NCBI RefSeq assembly: GCF_001439845.1 | Contig: NZ_JYLO01000004.1 | Span: 248,001 to 312,000, forward strand | DNA: 64,000 bases | DNA from: Pseudomonas lactis | Lineage (GTDB): Bacteria; Pseudomonadota; Gammaproteobacteria; Pseudomonadales; Pseudomonadaceae | Direction: 5' to 3' | Shown: one piece after another, positions 24,911 to 34,732 of the stretch | Layout of the letters: each line of letters begins with the position of its first letter | How positions within the stretch are numbered: the stretch's first letter is position 1 | Notes under the pieces: generated by a model | The model's input: only the letters and a program-made list of their open reading frames with translations | What the model was told of the DNA's origin: nothing | Databases searched by the model: none | Translations under genes and position numbers: made by a program

Positions 24911-26161
24911 TCAAAGGTGCAACGCGGGCTTGGACTCGCGAACGCCATGCACAGAAGGGACCCGAACACGCAGCGCAATCAGCACCGCAGCCAGCAGCAT
25001 CAGCACCGCTGCCGCTATGAACACGCCCGCGCTGCCACCGAGGCTGAACACTGCACCGCCAGCGGCGGCGCCCGTGGCGATGGCGGACTGCACAGAGGCC
25101 ACCACCATCCCCCCGGCGCTTTCCGCCTGATCAGGTACCGCGCTGGCGACCCAGTTCGACCACGCCACCGGCACACCGCCAAAGGCCAAGCCCCAGATTG
25201 CCAGCAGTACCGCCTGCCCCGGCAACGAGGGCGGCAACAGCACCAACGCCAGTGCTGCAACCCCGACCAGCACAGGCATTAACACCAGAGTGGCCAGCGG
25301 GTGACGCTCCAGCAACTTGCCGGCCAACAGTGTGCCGACGAAGTTCGCCACCCCGAAGCCCAGCAACATCAGCGACAGCCCTTGCGGGCCGATGCCGGTA
25401 GTGCCTTCAAGGAATGGCCGAACATAAGTGAACATCGCGAAGTGGCCGCTATGCACCAGTACACAACCGAACATCCCCATGGCGATGCCCGGGCGCTGCA
25501 ACACGTCGAAAACCGTGCGCAGACGTGCCGGCCGGCGCGGCGCAAGGCGGGGCAAAGTCAATGACTGAAACGCCAGGGTCACCATGCCGACCGCCGCCGC
25601 TGCAAAGAACGCACTGCGCCAGCCATATAGCCCGCCCAGATAGCTGCCCAGCGGCACTGCAACGACCGTCCCGACGGCAATGCCGCTGAAAATGATCGAA
25701 AGCGCCCGAGGCAACAGCGCACTCGGCACCAAGCGCATCGCCACCGCCGCAGCCATGCTCCAGAACCCGCCAAGGGCAACCCCCAGCAAGATGCGCATCA
25801 ACAGCAGCACCGCGAAGCTGGAAGAAACGGCGACCAACAGATTGGAGGCAACCATCAACGTGGAAAACCCCAACAACACCCAACGTCGGTCGATGCCGCG
25901 GGTCAGGCCTGGCACCAACAAACCGGCGAACAACGCTACCACTGCTGTCACCGTTACCGCCTGGCCAGCCAGCGCTTCGGACACGCCCAAATCAGTCGCC
26001 ATCAGTGTTAACAAACTGGCCGGAAGGTACTCAGCGGTCAGTAACCCGAACACCCCCATTGCCAGCGAGAAGACGGCCATCCACGCGGGGGCCGCAGGCT
26101 CTGCATCCGAGAAGGCGTCGGGATGGCGGTTGGATACGGCATTACACACACAGTCAGTCAT
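24911..26161 (-). CDS. MFS efflux transporter, DHA1 family (AraJ/NepI-like)
   Basis: A 416-residue inner-membrane protein with 12 predicted helices. Family landmarks are the loop 2-3 region GLLVPGLTRGIDRRWVL, the helix-4 motif RILLGVALGGFWSMAAAVA and the central loop LPRLAPRRPARLRTVFDVL separating the two six-helix halves. It most resembles the AraJ/PbuE/NepI group that exports sugars, purine nucleosides or drugs by proton antiport; the substrate is not deducible. GGGAG lies about 10 bases upstream of the start. It is divergently transcribed from an AraC-family gene 100 bases away, its likely regulator. Confidence 0.85.
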   Translation of the reverse strand: MTDCVCNAVSNRHPDAFSDAEPAAPAWMAVFSLAMGVFGLLTAEYLPASLLTLMATDLGVSEALAGQAVTVTAVVALFAGLLVPGLTRGIDRRWVLLGFSTLMVASNLLVAVSSSFAVLLLMRILLGVALGGFWSMAAAVAMRLVPSALLPRALSIIFSGIAVGTVVAVPLGSYLGGLYGWRSAFFAAAAVGMVTLAFQSLTLPRLAPRRPARLRTVFDVLQRPGIAMGMFGCVLVHSGHFAMFTYVRPFLEGTTGIGPQGLSLMLLGFGVANFVGTLLAGKLLERHPLATLVLMPVLVGVAALALVLLPPSLPGQAVLLAIWGLAFGGVPVAWSNWVASAVPDQAESAGGMVVASVQSAIATGAAAGGAVFSLGGSAGVFIAAAVLMLLAAVLIALRVRVPSVHGVRESKPALHL

Positions 26162-26263
26162 TACAGGGATCTCCCAATCATCATTGCGACACGCAGTCTA
26201 GGCGCGCGAATCTGGATGATCTATGATCCAAAATCTCTCATTTTTGACTAAAACACCTGAACA

Positions 26264-27232
26264 ATGTCTGCAGAACCGTTTGCTCTTGCCTCGGATCTCA
26301 TCAACGAGCTGTTGCGCGGCATGCGCCTGCGTGGCGTCGAATACCGGCGTATACAAACCAGTCCGAGTTTCGGTTTGGGCTTCGCTGAAAAACCTGGGCA
26401 TGCCTGGTTCCATTTCATGGCCATCGGCAATGCGGTCCTGCGAATGGCGGACGGCACCACCTATGCGCTGTCTGCCGGCAACGCCGTGTTCATCTCCCAT
26501 GGCGCGGCCCATCAACTGTATTCCCATGCGGACGTCGCCGTTCAGGACATCGACCGCCTAGACGGCGTCCCCCTCGGTGACACCGTGAGCGCGGTGCACA
26601 CCGGAACCGATGCCAACCCAACGCCGAGCACCATTTTGTTCAGTGGTTGTATGGAGTTTGAACTGGGCAGCATCCATGGCCTCGGCAAACTGATGCCGGG
26701 CCTGATGTTGATTGATGCCGACGGCCAGCGCTACCCCGGGCTGGTGCCTATTCTGACCACCATGGAGCGCGAAGTCAGCGCCGCACGTGTGGGCTTCGCC
26801 GGTATCCTCGCGCGGTTGGCCGACGTGGTGGCCGCCATGATCGTTCGCGGCTGGGTGGAGTGTGCCTGCGGGAATGCCTCTGGCCTGGTCGCCGCTTTAC
26901 GCGATCCACGCTTGGCCGGTGCACTGCTAGCGCTCCATCAACAACCGGGCCGCGACTGGACCGTTGCGCAATTGGCAGCGCAATGCAACACCTCACGCTC
27001 GGCCTTCGCGGACCGCTTCCAGGTGACGATTGGCATGACGCCGCTGCGCTATGTCACCGAACTGCGAATGCGGCTCGCAAGCCAGTGGCTGACCCTCGAA
27101 AGGCTGCCGATCGAAGAGGTAGCACAGCGCTTGGGCTATACATCCCAAGCCGCTTTCAGTCGCGCATTCAAGCGTATTACGGGCAAGACACCGGGGTTAA
27201 GTCGCAAGGTGAGGCAGCCCGCTGTTACTTGA
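26264..27232 (+). CDS. AraC-family transcriptional regulator with N-terminal cupin
   Basis: A 322-residue regulator. The N-terminal half (10-200) is a cupin_6-type sensor domain with WFHFMAIGNAVLRM and LSAGNAVFISHGAAHQLY. The C-terminal half (about 215-315) has the double helix-turn-helix of AraC/XylS: WTVAQLAAQCNTSRSAFADRFQ as the first and IEEVAQRLGYTSQAAFSRAFKRITG as the second recognition unit. It is divergent from the MFS transporter with a 102-base gap and probably controls that gene and itself in response to a small molecule bound by the cupin. The ligand is unknown. Confidence 0.88.
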   Translation: MSAEPFALASDLINELLRGMRLRGVEYRRIQTSPSFGLGFAEKPGHAWFHFMAIGNAVLRMADGTTYALSAGNAVFISHGAAHQLYSHADVAVQDIDRLDGVPLGDTVSAVHTGTDANPTPSTILFSGCMEFELGSIHGLGKLMPGLMLIDADGQRYPGLVPILTTMEREVSAARVGFAGILARLADVVAAMIVRGWVECACGNASGLVAALRDPRLAGALLALHQQPGRDWTVAQLAAQCNTSRSAFADRFQVTIGMTPLRYVTELRMRLASQWLTLERLPIEEVAQRLGYTSQAAFSRAFKRITGKTPGLSRKVRQPAVT

Positions 27233-27453
27233 AGCTGAGCGCACGTAGTCGACGGTCTGTGCCTCTGAATCATTTAACGCCCGTTACGTCGAGGAATGGG
27301 TCACGGCAGTGCACAACCGACTAAAGGACTGTCAAGTATGACAGTAGACGCCTGCAACGCCTCATCTGAGAATGAACGCCACGCGGCGAGAATCCCCAGC
27401 CTCTGATACTGGGCCAGCACGTTTGCCGCCAGCACTCGATGAGGGGCTCAGTC

Positions 27454-27681
27454 ATGGAGATCACTGAATGCCGTGCCGCAGACAACGTCATCTTGACACT
27501 AAAGCAGCCGATGAACGCGCGACGCACACGCCTGCTGTGCGGTTATCTGCGCCAGATCAATCCGCCGGCCGAGTATTTGATCCTGGTCGAGGAATGGACG
27601 GCGCAAGCCCATTACGTGCAGTTCAACCAAATTACAGGGTGCGCGCGCATCACCAAAAAACTGCGGCCACACCCGGCCTGA
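27454..27681 (+). CDS. Small hypothetical protein
   Basis: A 75-residue protein starting MEITECRAADNVILTLKQPM, preceded by GAGGGG about 8 bases upstream of the ATG. It is soluble and basic at the C-terminus (ARITKKLRPHPA), with YLILVEEWTAQAHYVQF in the middle. It ends 10 bases before the next gene on the same strand and may be co-transcribed with it. I do not recognise the family. The 220 bases upstream, after the AraC gene, show no other gene. Confidence 0.45.
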   Translation: MEITECRAADNVILTLKQPMNARRTRLLCGYLRQINPPAEYLILVEEWTAQAHYVQFNQITGCARITKKLRPHPA

Positions 27682-27691
27682 GCATCTCCTC

Positions 27692-28480
27692 ATGAACTTG
27701 CGCCCACGCGCCATCAGCGTAACGCTGGCGATCGGCTTGCTCACTACCATGGGAGTGGCACAGGCAGAACGCGCCCTCATCGAGCCGTCGCAGATACAAG
27801 AAGCGATAACGATTGAAACAGCGATCGAGGCTCAAAGTGCCACAGCCGCCCCCACCGACACCGCTTGGTATGCCGTCCTCAAAGGCAGTACGCCCGTCCT
27901 CATCACCGCGCCCCACGCCACGAAGCCCTATCGAGAAGGCAGCTATCGTTTTTCCGACGGCGCAGGCACGGCGGCGCTGGCCAAACTGCTCAATACCTTA
28001 ACCTGCGCAACGGTCATTTATACCCAATACCGCAGCCCATCCGACCCCAACTACTACGACGACAATGCCTTCAAGGCCGAAGTCGCCGAGCTGATCAAAC
28101 AGCACAAGCCCAAGCTATTGATTGACCTCCACGGCAGCAGCACCTCGCGCCCCTACGATGTCGACTTTGGCACCATGGAAGGGGCGTCGTTGCTGGGCCG
28201 CACGGATATCGTCCCTTCCTTGCGCAAAGCGTTGCGCAAGGAAGGGCTTCGCAACTTCTCAGACGACTACTTCCCTGCCGCCAAGCATCATACGCTCACA
28301 CGATTTGCCTCCTCTCTTGGCGTTCCCAGCGTTCAGCTGGAAATCAACAGCACTTGGCTGCTTCCATCGCAGGGGGATATCTATGCCCAACGTTTCTCCC
28401 AATTGCTGCAAGGCCTTACCCGGTACATTCGAAATACAAATGACACTGAAAACGGTGCGTGTCGAGCGGGTGGTGTGTGA
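27692..28480 (+). CDS. Secreted N-formylglutamate amidohydrolase-like protein
   Basis: A 262-residue protein with a signal peptide (MNLRPRAISVTLAIGLLTTMGVAQA). The mature part has the features of the N-formylglutamate amidohydrolase family (PF05013): VLITAPHAT near the metal site, DGAGTAALAKLLN, a central LLIDLHGSS (metal ligand histidine) and VPSVQLEINSTWL. The fold is related to zinc carboxypeptidases. Family enzymes remove formyl or acyl groups from amino acids, but the substrate of this exported version is unknown. It converges with the tssM gene, whose stop is 8 bases away, and no terminator is obvious between them. Confidence 0.75.
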   Translation: MNLRPRAISVTLAIGLLTTMGVAQAERALIEPSQIQEAITIETAIEAQSATAAPTDTAWYAVLKGSTPVLITAPHATKPYREGSYRFSDGAGTAALAKLLNTLTCATVIYTQYRSPSDPNYYDDNAFKAEVAELIKQHKPKLLIDLHGSSTSRPYDVDFGTMEGASLLGRTDIVPSLRKALRKEGLRNFSDDYFPAAKHHTLTRFASSLGVPSVQLEINSTWLLPSQGDIYAQRFSQLLQGLTRYIRNTNDTENGACRAGGV

Positions 28481-28488
28481 TCGCTGAC

Positions 28489-31400
28489 TTATGGACGCTC
28501 ATCGCTGATAGCGGTTGCGGCGACACTTCCAACCTTGCTTGGGTCTCTCTTCGTCTGGCGCTCTTCAAGCAGGGTCCTCGGCAACACAAACCCTTCAAAA
28601 CTGCGCTGAGTAATCGGGTTATTAGCCTTCTCTGCCCCAATCCGATAACGCATCAACCCATCGGCGACAGAAAAAGTCAGGTCTACGCTGGTGTCGGTGC
28701 GGCCATTGAGGTGCCCACGGCTGAGCAGGCGGAACAGCGACCACGGCCCGCGATAGCTCAGGCTGGCGGTGTTGCCGGTGCTGTGCACCAGGGTCAGTTG
28801 GCTGCCGTTGGTGTTGCCCAGGCTGTTGGGCCAGACCAGCCCGATGCGTTGCGGGGCGCCGTGTTGGTACGGGATAAGCTGGCCGTCGACGCTGAGCATG
28901 CTGCTCAGGCGGGTGGCGCTCAGGGCCAGAGGTTCGATGGTGAGTTGCACCGCGAGGTGGCCGCGATGGTTGAAGAAGGTATCGCGGATGCGCTCGATTT
29001 TTTTCAGCTGTTCCAGCACATCGCTGCGCACCAGGTAGCCGCCAAGGCTGTCGGAGTAAAGCGCATCGAGGTTGTCTTTGAGGAACACGTTCAGGTACTG
29101 ATCATGGAATTGCTGCAAGCGTCCTTGTGGACCGAAGAAGGCCTCGAAATCATCCAGCGACGCATCCTCGCCACTGGCCTTGAACGGATAGCGGCCCGCC
29201 AGACGCTCGCGGTAGAAGCTGTAGATTTCGCTGTCCCAGCGTTTCTCCAGCTCGCGCAGAGCGGCAATCACCAGTACCTGAGACGTCTGGTCGGCAAGCT
29301 TTTTGACTTGCTGGTTCAGCGGTTCGGGCAGGCCCACGGCAACACGTTGCAGGTTGGCGATGGGGTCGGCGCCGCCCAGGGAGAAGCGGTTAAGCACGGT
29401 TTTAAGGGCGGCTTTGCCGGGGTCGGGATTGTCGTGCACGGCTTTGGCGTAGTCATAGACGGCGCTGACCGAGCGCAGGGTTTCTTCGTAGTAAGACGGC
29501 TGGTCGCCTCGTGCGTTGATCAGTTCTGAAAGACTGGAGAATGCGCGCCGAATCCCGGCCGCCTGTTGTTGCCCCTCAGACACCTTGTCGAGCTTGAGCG
29601 GCGCTTGCCCTTCAGCCAAGGGCACGGTCGGGTAGATCACGCTGTTGTCGCGCAGGGTTTCCAGCAAGCGTCGTAGCGGCGCGGCCGGGCCGGTGACTTG
29701 CTCCAATACCGCCACACCGTGGCTAAGGTCGTCGAAGTCGGTCACTGCAAACTGGTTCAACGCCCGCCGCCAGCTGTCCACGTAGTCGGCGCTGTACAGG
29801 GCGCGGATACGCTGGGTCAGCACGTTGCGGTCTTCGGCGGAGTAGTCCAGACGTTGTCGTTCGCCCAGTACCCACTGGTCGATCATTGCCAGTTCGATGA
29901 TGCCCTCGGTGCCCGGTTCGAAATAGTCCTTGAAGCCCTTGGCGGTGAGCAGCGGCGGCAATTGCAGGCTGCTGCCCGCTTGATCGGTGTTCAGCGGACG
30001 GTAAACGATATCGAATGCCGGGCCGATCTCGTTGCGCAGGTCCAACGGGCGATGCAAACGTTCCAGAGCGTCCTGTTTGAGGCTCATATAGACCCGTTCG
30101 GCCATGGGCAACTGGCGCAGTTGCTGCTGCACTTGGGTAATGCGTTCGCGGTAGTGCGGCAGGTCGGCATCGGCGTATTTCAGCGCGTAGCCCAGGTGCC
30201 CCATCAGATCAGCCTGCAGCTGGCCCTGACCGGGATAGGCACGCTGCCATTGCTTGGCAACCCACTCTTCGACGATGGCCGCACGGCGGTTGGGGCGCTC
30301 TTCGAGCATACGGTACACGCGCAAGGCCGCCAGTTGCTTGTTGCTACCGGCGGGCGCCGCGTTGATGGCGTCGAGCACACCGCTGGCAATCGCCGGCAGG
30401 AAGCGCTTGGACAACAGATTCAGGTAGGCTTCGTCCACGGTGGGGCCAATCGCCCTGCCCTGGTACAAGCCCATGTCCGACAGCAACGGCCAGGCTTGGC
30501 GGTAGTCGCCATAGACCAGCACCGCATCACGGATCTGGTCCAGGGGCAGCAACAGGTTGCGCCCGGTGGGGTCGACCTTGGCGTCGATATCCCGCTCACT
30601 GAACTCCTGGCTCTTGGCCAATACGTTGGCCGCCTTGTCGCGGTTGATATTGAAGTAAAACTGCCAGGTGCCGATGGTCACCAAACATCCCAGGGACGCA
30701 ACGCTGAACCCCGCGATCAACAGCCGACGCTTGCTGCGGGCCACCTTGATGTTGTCGCCCGCCAGCCCCGCTTCGGGGTAGATCACCCGCTGGAACAGTT
30801 GCTGGGCAAAGTAGATGGTCGTGCCACCGGCCGGTTTGACCTCCGGTGGCGGTGGCGGCAGTTGATACGCCTGCCCTGCTTCTTTGATGAAAGCATTGCT
30901 CAGAGTGCCCTGCTGCAACACCGAGGAAAAATACAGCCCGCGCACCAACGCGGGTGTGGTGAACCGATCACTGCCAAGCATTTCAGTCAGGAAACCAAAC
31001 AACGCGCGGCGCAAGCCCGCCATCTGATGCATCAGCGCCTGCAAGCGATCACACTCATCCAACGTGCGCGCCTCCCGGGTGCTGTTGAAAACCTGTTCGC
31101 AGAGGCAATCAACAAAGGCTTGATACTGACGCGTCAGCTCCGCCAGCCAGGCATCAAAATCATCCACCGCGTCCAGGCTGAACGTGAAGCCCAGCAGGTC
31201 TTCGCGACCACTGCGCGATAACCTGGCGAAGAACTCTTCGAAGCCTTCCAGCAGGTCAAACTTGCTCAGCGTCACGTACACCGGCAAGCGCGTGCCCAAT
31301 TGCCGCGTCAGCTCAAACAGCCGGGTGCGCAGCAGGTTAGCGTGGGCCTTGCGTTGTTCGGGACGTTGCGCCAACAAGACCTGTATATCAATTACCAGCA

Positions 31401-32127
31401 CTACGCCGTTCAATGCCCGACGGCTGCGGTTACGCGTCAGCCAGTCGAGCAGGTGCGACCAAAGCCGCGCATGAGTGCCGGTGGGCAACACCGGCTTGAA
31501 CTTGCCCTGCTGCTCGACGTTTTCAGCCGGTGAATCCGGGTGGCTGAGAAATTCACCCGGTGGGTCAATCAACACCGCCTCGTCCCCGATCCACCAATCC
31601 ACCGGGTAGGCCAGTTGCTCTTCCTGAGCCCTGACCCCAGCCTTGGTCACATGAGACAACGAAAAGCTCTGGTTGGAGCGGGTGATCAGACTGGTCTTGC
31701 CGGCATTCTCCTCACCGAGCACCAGGTACCACGGCAGTTGATACAGTGAACGGCGGCGCTCCATATTATTCAGCAGGCTGCCCAGGCTGCGGTCCAACGC
31801 CCGCTCTTGAGCCTCGATATAAGGCAAGCAAGGGTCGGCTTGCACGGCAGCCTCATGCTGGCGTTCAACCTGCAAACGCTGATAACGCTCGCGCACGCGC
31901 CACGCCCAGATCAGCAGCGGCACCACGATCACCGCCACACTGGCCGAGACCCGCATCGCCCACTCGCCCAACGGTTGGCGCTCACGCCACGTCCACTGCG
32001 GGCCCAGCCACCAGATGGCGACCAGCAAGAACATCACCCCCAACAGCACCAACACCGGCCATGCCTGGTTGAATTGGCGCAGCACCGGCAGGCCCCAGCG
32101 TTTGAGGTAACTCCAGACTGTTTTCAT
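28489..32127 (-). CDS. tssM: T6SS membrane-complex protein TssM (IcmF)
   Basis: A 1,212-residue inner-membrane protein that joins TssL and the outer-membrane lipoprotein TssJ to form the envelope channel of the type VI system. Two N-terminal helices (about 20-42 and 57-77), a cytoplasmic NTPase region with Walker A GEENAGKTS (138-146) and DPPGEF as Walker B region, a third helix near LLIAGFSVASLGCLVTIGTW, and a large periplasmic part with IcmF-related and C-terminal VasK domains are visible. Length is typical. It is last in the minus arm, 20 bases after the second Tli4 gene, so its transcription runs through effector and immunity genes. Confidence 0.95.
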   Translation of the reverse strand: MKTVWSYLKRWGLPVLRQFNQAWPVLVLLGVMFLLVAIWWLGPQWTWRERQPLGEWAMRVSASVAVIVVPLLIWAWRVRERYQRLQVERQHEAAVQADPCLPYIEAQERALDRSLGSLLNNMERRRSLYQLPWYLVLGEENAGKTSLITRSNQSFSLSHVTKAGVRAQEEQLAYPVDWWIGDEAVLIDPPGEFLSHPDSPAENVEQQGKFKPVLPTGTHARLWSHLLDWLTRNRSRRALNGVVLVIDIQVLLAQRPEQRKAHANLLRTRLFELTRQLGTRLPVYVTLSKFDLLEGFEEFFARLSRSGREDLLGFTFSLDAVDDFDAWLAELTRQYQAFVDCLCEQVFNSTREARTLDECDRLQALMHQMAGLRRALFGFLTEMLGSDRFTTPALVRGLYFSSVLQQGTLSNAFIKEAGQAYQLPPPPPEVKPAGGTTIYFAQQLFQRVIYPEAGLAGDNIKVARSKRRLLIAGFSVASLGCLVTIGTWQFYFNINRDKAANVLAKSQEFSERDIDAKVDPTGRNLLLPLDQIRDAVLVYGDYRQAWPLLSDMGLYQGRAIGPTVDEAYLNLLSKRFLPAIASGVLDAINAAPAGSNKQLAALRVYRMLEERPNRRAAIVEEWVAKQWQRAYPGQGQLQADLMGHLGYALKYADADLPHYRERITQVQQQLRQLPMAERVYMSLKQDALERLHRPLDLRNEIGPAFDIVYRPLNTDQAGSSLQLPPLLTAKGFKDYFEPGTEGIIELAMIDQWVLGERQRLDYSAEDRNVLTQRIRALYSADYVDSWRRALNQFAVTDFDDLSHGVAVLEQVTGPAAPLRRLLETLRDNSVIYPTVPLAEGQAPLKLDKVSEGQQQAAGIRRAFSSLSELINARGDQPSYYEETLRSVSAVYDYAKAVHDNPDPGKAALKTVLNRFSLGGADPIANLQRVAVGLPEPLNQQVKKLADQTSQVLVIAALRELEKRWDSEIYSFYRERLAGRYPFKASGEDASLDDFEAFFGPQGRLQQFHDQYLNVFLKDNLDALYSDSLGGYLVRSDVLEQLKKIERIRDTFFNHRGHLAVQLTIEPLALSATRLSSMLSVDGQLIPYQHGAPQRIGLVWPNSLGNTNGSQLTLVHSTGNTASLSYRGPWSLFRLLSRGHLNGRTDTSVDLTFSVADGLMRYRIGAEKANNPITQRSFEGFVLPRTLLEERQTKRDPSKVGSVAATAISDERP

Positions 32128-32147
32128 GAATCGCTCCTAACGCTTTT

Positions 32148-33482
32148 TTAGAGTTCGTTGCTTACACACGGTGAACGCATCCCTGTTGCTCCCGCTGAAC
32201 CACGCCCGGGGGCATGGCTTGCGTTTTCAACGCTGGCGATGAATTCATGGAGGATGCGTTTGCTTTCGACAGCCTCCTTGACACTGGGGCCGCGACTGTT
32301 GGCCTCAGGGTCCGGTCTGGGCGCGACCGCGCCGTAGCGGATGCGTACGGATTTGAGGATTGCGTCCCACACGGCCATGGCTTCGTAGTCGGTGAGCGAG
32401 GGGTTGACGGGTTCTGGTGACGCGGGTTGTTGCCAGAGAGGTAGTTCGTAGCCTTTGTTGGCGAATTCGGGCAGGGTCCAGCGAACCAAATCCTCTGGTT
32501 CGTCGGGGCCGATCGGTTCGGCTTTCATACCTCCAGCCGACATGCGAAAGTTCATGCTCGGGCGACTTAGCGATGGATCCTCACGATAGTTTTCGGCTCC
32601 GAAGAGGAGTTGACGATGAGTATCGTCGCTGAAGCCAATCAGGGATTCTTCCGCCGACATTCCCGCAAGAGTGATCTTCTTCGTGCGCAGATTTTCATAA
32701 TCACCTGCGAGGAAAACCCGTGCGCCTTCCTCGGTCCGGGTTTTTATGCTCTTCGTTTGACTAGGCGATAAAGCATTGATGTAAATTTCCAGCGAAATAT
32801 CAGAGGCAGGCGGACTGAACTCAAAGCTTGCGATCTCCTGATCGTGGTGACTTCGGATCACAATCGGCCCCAGGGCAAAGCCTGCACCGGCTTTCTCAGG
32901 TGCAATTTTGAATATCTCCTTGGACAGCTTTGACAGGCGCGCTTCAACCGGTGCGGTGTTTCCTTTAAAGGAGTCAGCCCGAAGCATGACGTAAGCGTCA
33001 TCGACCAGCAGGTGGAGTTCGTGGACGAAGGTCTGGCGCTGGGTTTTACGCATGTAGTACTGCAACATGGCACTTTGCGGTGTATCAACCCTGGCGGAAA
33101 CCAACATCGGTATATCGTTCATCTCATCATTCTTGACCGCCGCGATTCTACTGGCTCGCTCACGTATAGCTGTGTCAAAACGTTCCCGCGTCACGCCCTC
33201 TCCCAGCACACGTACTTCAACAGACGCATGATCGGCGCCCAGCCCGTAGTAGAGCTTCACGTCGCCGCCACCACTCCAGTTGGCCGGCAAATCAATCAAA
33301 CCTCGGCCCAACGCCCAGGTGCGCATGTTGCTGGTCAATTCGTGCACGGTTTGTTTCTCCTGTTCACTGGGTTGTTTGAAGGCCGCGCAGCCCGTGAGCA
33401 ACGCGAGCGTCAAGCACATGAAAAGAAGCTGGGGGGCTTTAGAATGAAGGCGGCCAAAAGAAAGCCGATGGGCGCTATTCAT
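32148..33482 (-). CDS. Tli4-family T6SS immunity lipoprotein, second copy
   Basis: A 444-residue lipoprotein with lipobox LLTGC near residue 33. It is a close paralogue of its upstream neighbour: after the lipobox both read KQ/RQ-PSEQEKQTVHELTSN and share GGGDVKLYYGLGADHASVEVRV, SFKGNTAPVE and VNPSLTDYEAMAVWDAIL. The family (Tli4, with N- and C-terminal domains) neutralises Tle4 phospholipases in the periplasm. Its ATG overlaps the stop of the first copy (ATGA). The C-terminal 20 residues (GRGSAGATGMRSPCVSNEL) differ from the first copy and look like a drifted end. It could protect against a variant lipase from related strains. Confidence 0.82.
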   Translation of the reverse strand: MNSAHRLSFGRLHSKAPQLLFMCLTLALLTGCAAFKQPSEQEKQTVHELTSNMRTWALGRGLIDLPANWSGGGDVKLYYGLGADHASVEVRVLGEGVTRERFDTAIRERASRIAAVKNDEMNDIPMLVSARVDTPQSAMLQYYMRKTQRQTFVHELHLLVDDAYVMLRADSFKGNTAPVEARLSKLSKEIFKIAPEKAGAGFALGPIVIRSHHDQEIASFEFSPPASDISLEIYINALSPSQTKSIKTRTEEGARVFLAGDYENLRTKKITLAGMSAEESLIGFSDDTHRQLLFGAENYREDPSLSRPSMNFRMSAGGMKAEPIGPDEPEDLVRWTLPEFANKGYELPLWQQPASPEPVNPSLTDYEAMAVWDAILKSVRIRYGAVAPRPDPEANSRGPSVKEAVESKRILHEFIASVENASHAPGRGSAGATGMRSPCVSNEL

Positions 33483-34732
33483 TGATCGCTATCCCCTGGT
33501 AATGACCTACGTTTTTCCAAGCTGGCAATGAACTCATCGAGGATGCGCTTGCTTTCGGCAGCTTCTTCGGCACTGGGCCCGCGAATGTTGGCCCAGGGGT
33601 CCGGCTTGGGCGCGACCGAGCCGTAGCGGATGCGTACGGATTTGAGGATCGCGTCCCACACGGCCATGGCTTCGTAGTCGGTGAGCGAGGGGTTGACGGG
33701 TTCCGGTGACGCGGGTCGTTGCCAGAGAGGCCGCTCGTAGCCTTTGTTGGCGAATTGGGGAAGGGTCCAGCGCACAAGATCCCTGGGTTTATCAGGATCT
33801 ATGGCGGTACGCTTCTTTCCGCCTGCCGATAGGCGAATACTCATAGCTGGACGGCTTAGGGATGGGTTATCTCGATAGTTCTCGCTGACGAAAAGTATTT
33901 GACGATGTGTGTCATCACTGAAGCCGATCAAGGATTCTTCGGCTTGCATTCCGGCTAATGTGATTTGGCCCATCCGCAGTTGTTCATAATCGCCTGCGAG
34001 GAATATTTTCCCGTCTTTTTGGGTTCGGACATGCAAACGTTCTCCATCATCAGGTGATAAGGCGTTGTAGTAGACGTTCAGCGATACGTCTGAAGCGGGG
34101 GGGCGAAAATAGAAACTGGCGATCTCATGGTCGTGATGACTGCGAATGACAATGGAGCCCAGTGCAAAGCCTGCGCCTGCGGTTTCAGGGGTGACTTTGA
34201 AGATTTCTTTTGAAAGCTTTAACAGACGATCTTCAACAGGGGCGGTATTACCCTTGAAGGAGTCAGCTCGGAGCATGACGTAGACGTCATCGACCAGCAG
34301 GTGGAGTTCGTGAACGAAAGTCTGACGCGGTGTGGGACGCCGATAGTATTGCAACATGACACTTTGCGGTGTCTGCGCTTTGGCTGACACCAGCATTGAT
34401 ACGTCATCCATCTCATAGTTTTTGACCGCGGCGATCCTGCTGGCCCGTTCCTGCAAGGCCGCGGAAAAGCGTTGCTGTGACACCCCCTCGCCCAACACCC
34501 GCACTTCAACGGATGCATGATCGGCCCCCAGCCCGTAGTACAACTTCACATCCCCGCCCCCCGTCCAGTTGGCGGGCAAATCTATCAGCCCACGGCCCAG
34601 CGCCCAGGTGCGCATGTTGCTGGTCAACTCGTGCACGGTTTGTTTCTCCTGTTCACTGGGTTGTCTGAAAGTGGTGCAACCTGCAAGCGATCCAAGCAGC
34701 AGGCATGTAAAAAAAACGGTCAGCCTGCGCAT
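33479..34732 (-). CDS. Tli4-family T6SS immunity lipoprotein, first copy
   Basis: A 417-residue lipoprotein: signal MRRLTVFFTCLLLGSLAGC gives the lipobox LAGC at cysteine 19. The mature protein is homologous along its length to the copy immediately downstream. It overlaps the end of the lipase gene by 13 bases, the normal arrangement of a cognate effector-immunity pair with coupled translation. It should bind the Tle4-like lipase in the periplasm and prevent self-intoxication by kin or self-delivery. In P. aeruginosa the comparable pair is TplE (Tle4) and TplEi. No outer-membrane retention signal was checked beyond the residue after cysteine (Thr), which favours the outer membrane. Confidence 0.85.
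   Translation of the reverse strand: MRRLTVFFTCLLLGSLAGCTTFRQPSEQEKQTVHELTSNMRTWALGRGLIDLPANWTGGGDVKLYYGLGADHASVEVRVLGEGVSQQRFSAALQERASRIAAVKNYEMDDVSMLVSAKAQTPQSVMLQYYRRPTPRQTFVHELHLLVDDVYVMLRADSFKGNTAPVEDRLLKLSKEIFKVTPETAGAGFALGSIVIRSHHDHEIASFYFRPPASDVSLNVYYNALSPDDGERLHVRTQKDGKIFLAGDYEQLRMGQITLAGMQAEESLIGFSDDTHRQILFVSENYRDNPSLSRPAMSIRLSAGGKKRTAIDPDKPRDLVRWTLPQFANKGYERPLWQRPASPEPVNPSLTDYEAMAVWDAILKSVRIRYGSVAPKPDPWANIRGPSAEEAAESKRILDEFIASLEKRRSLPGDSDQ

Noticed and set aside
29698..31221. Long plus-strand open frame opposite tssM
   Set aside because: Shadow of tssM, whose Walker motif, helices and length are unambiguous.
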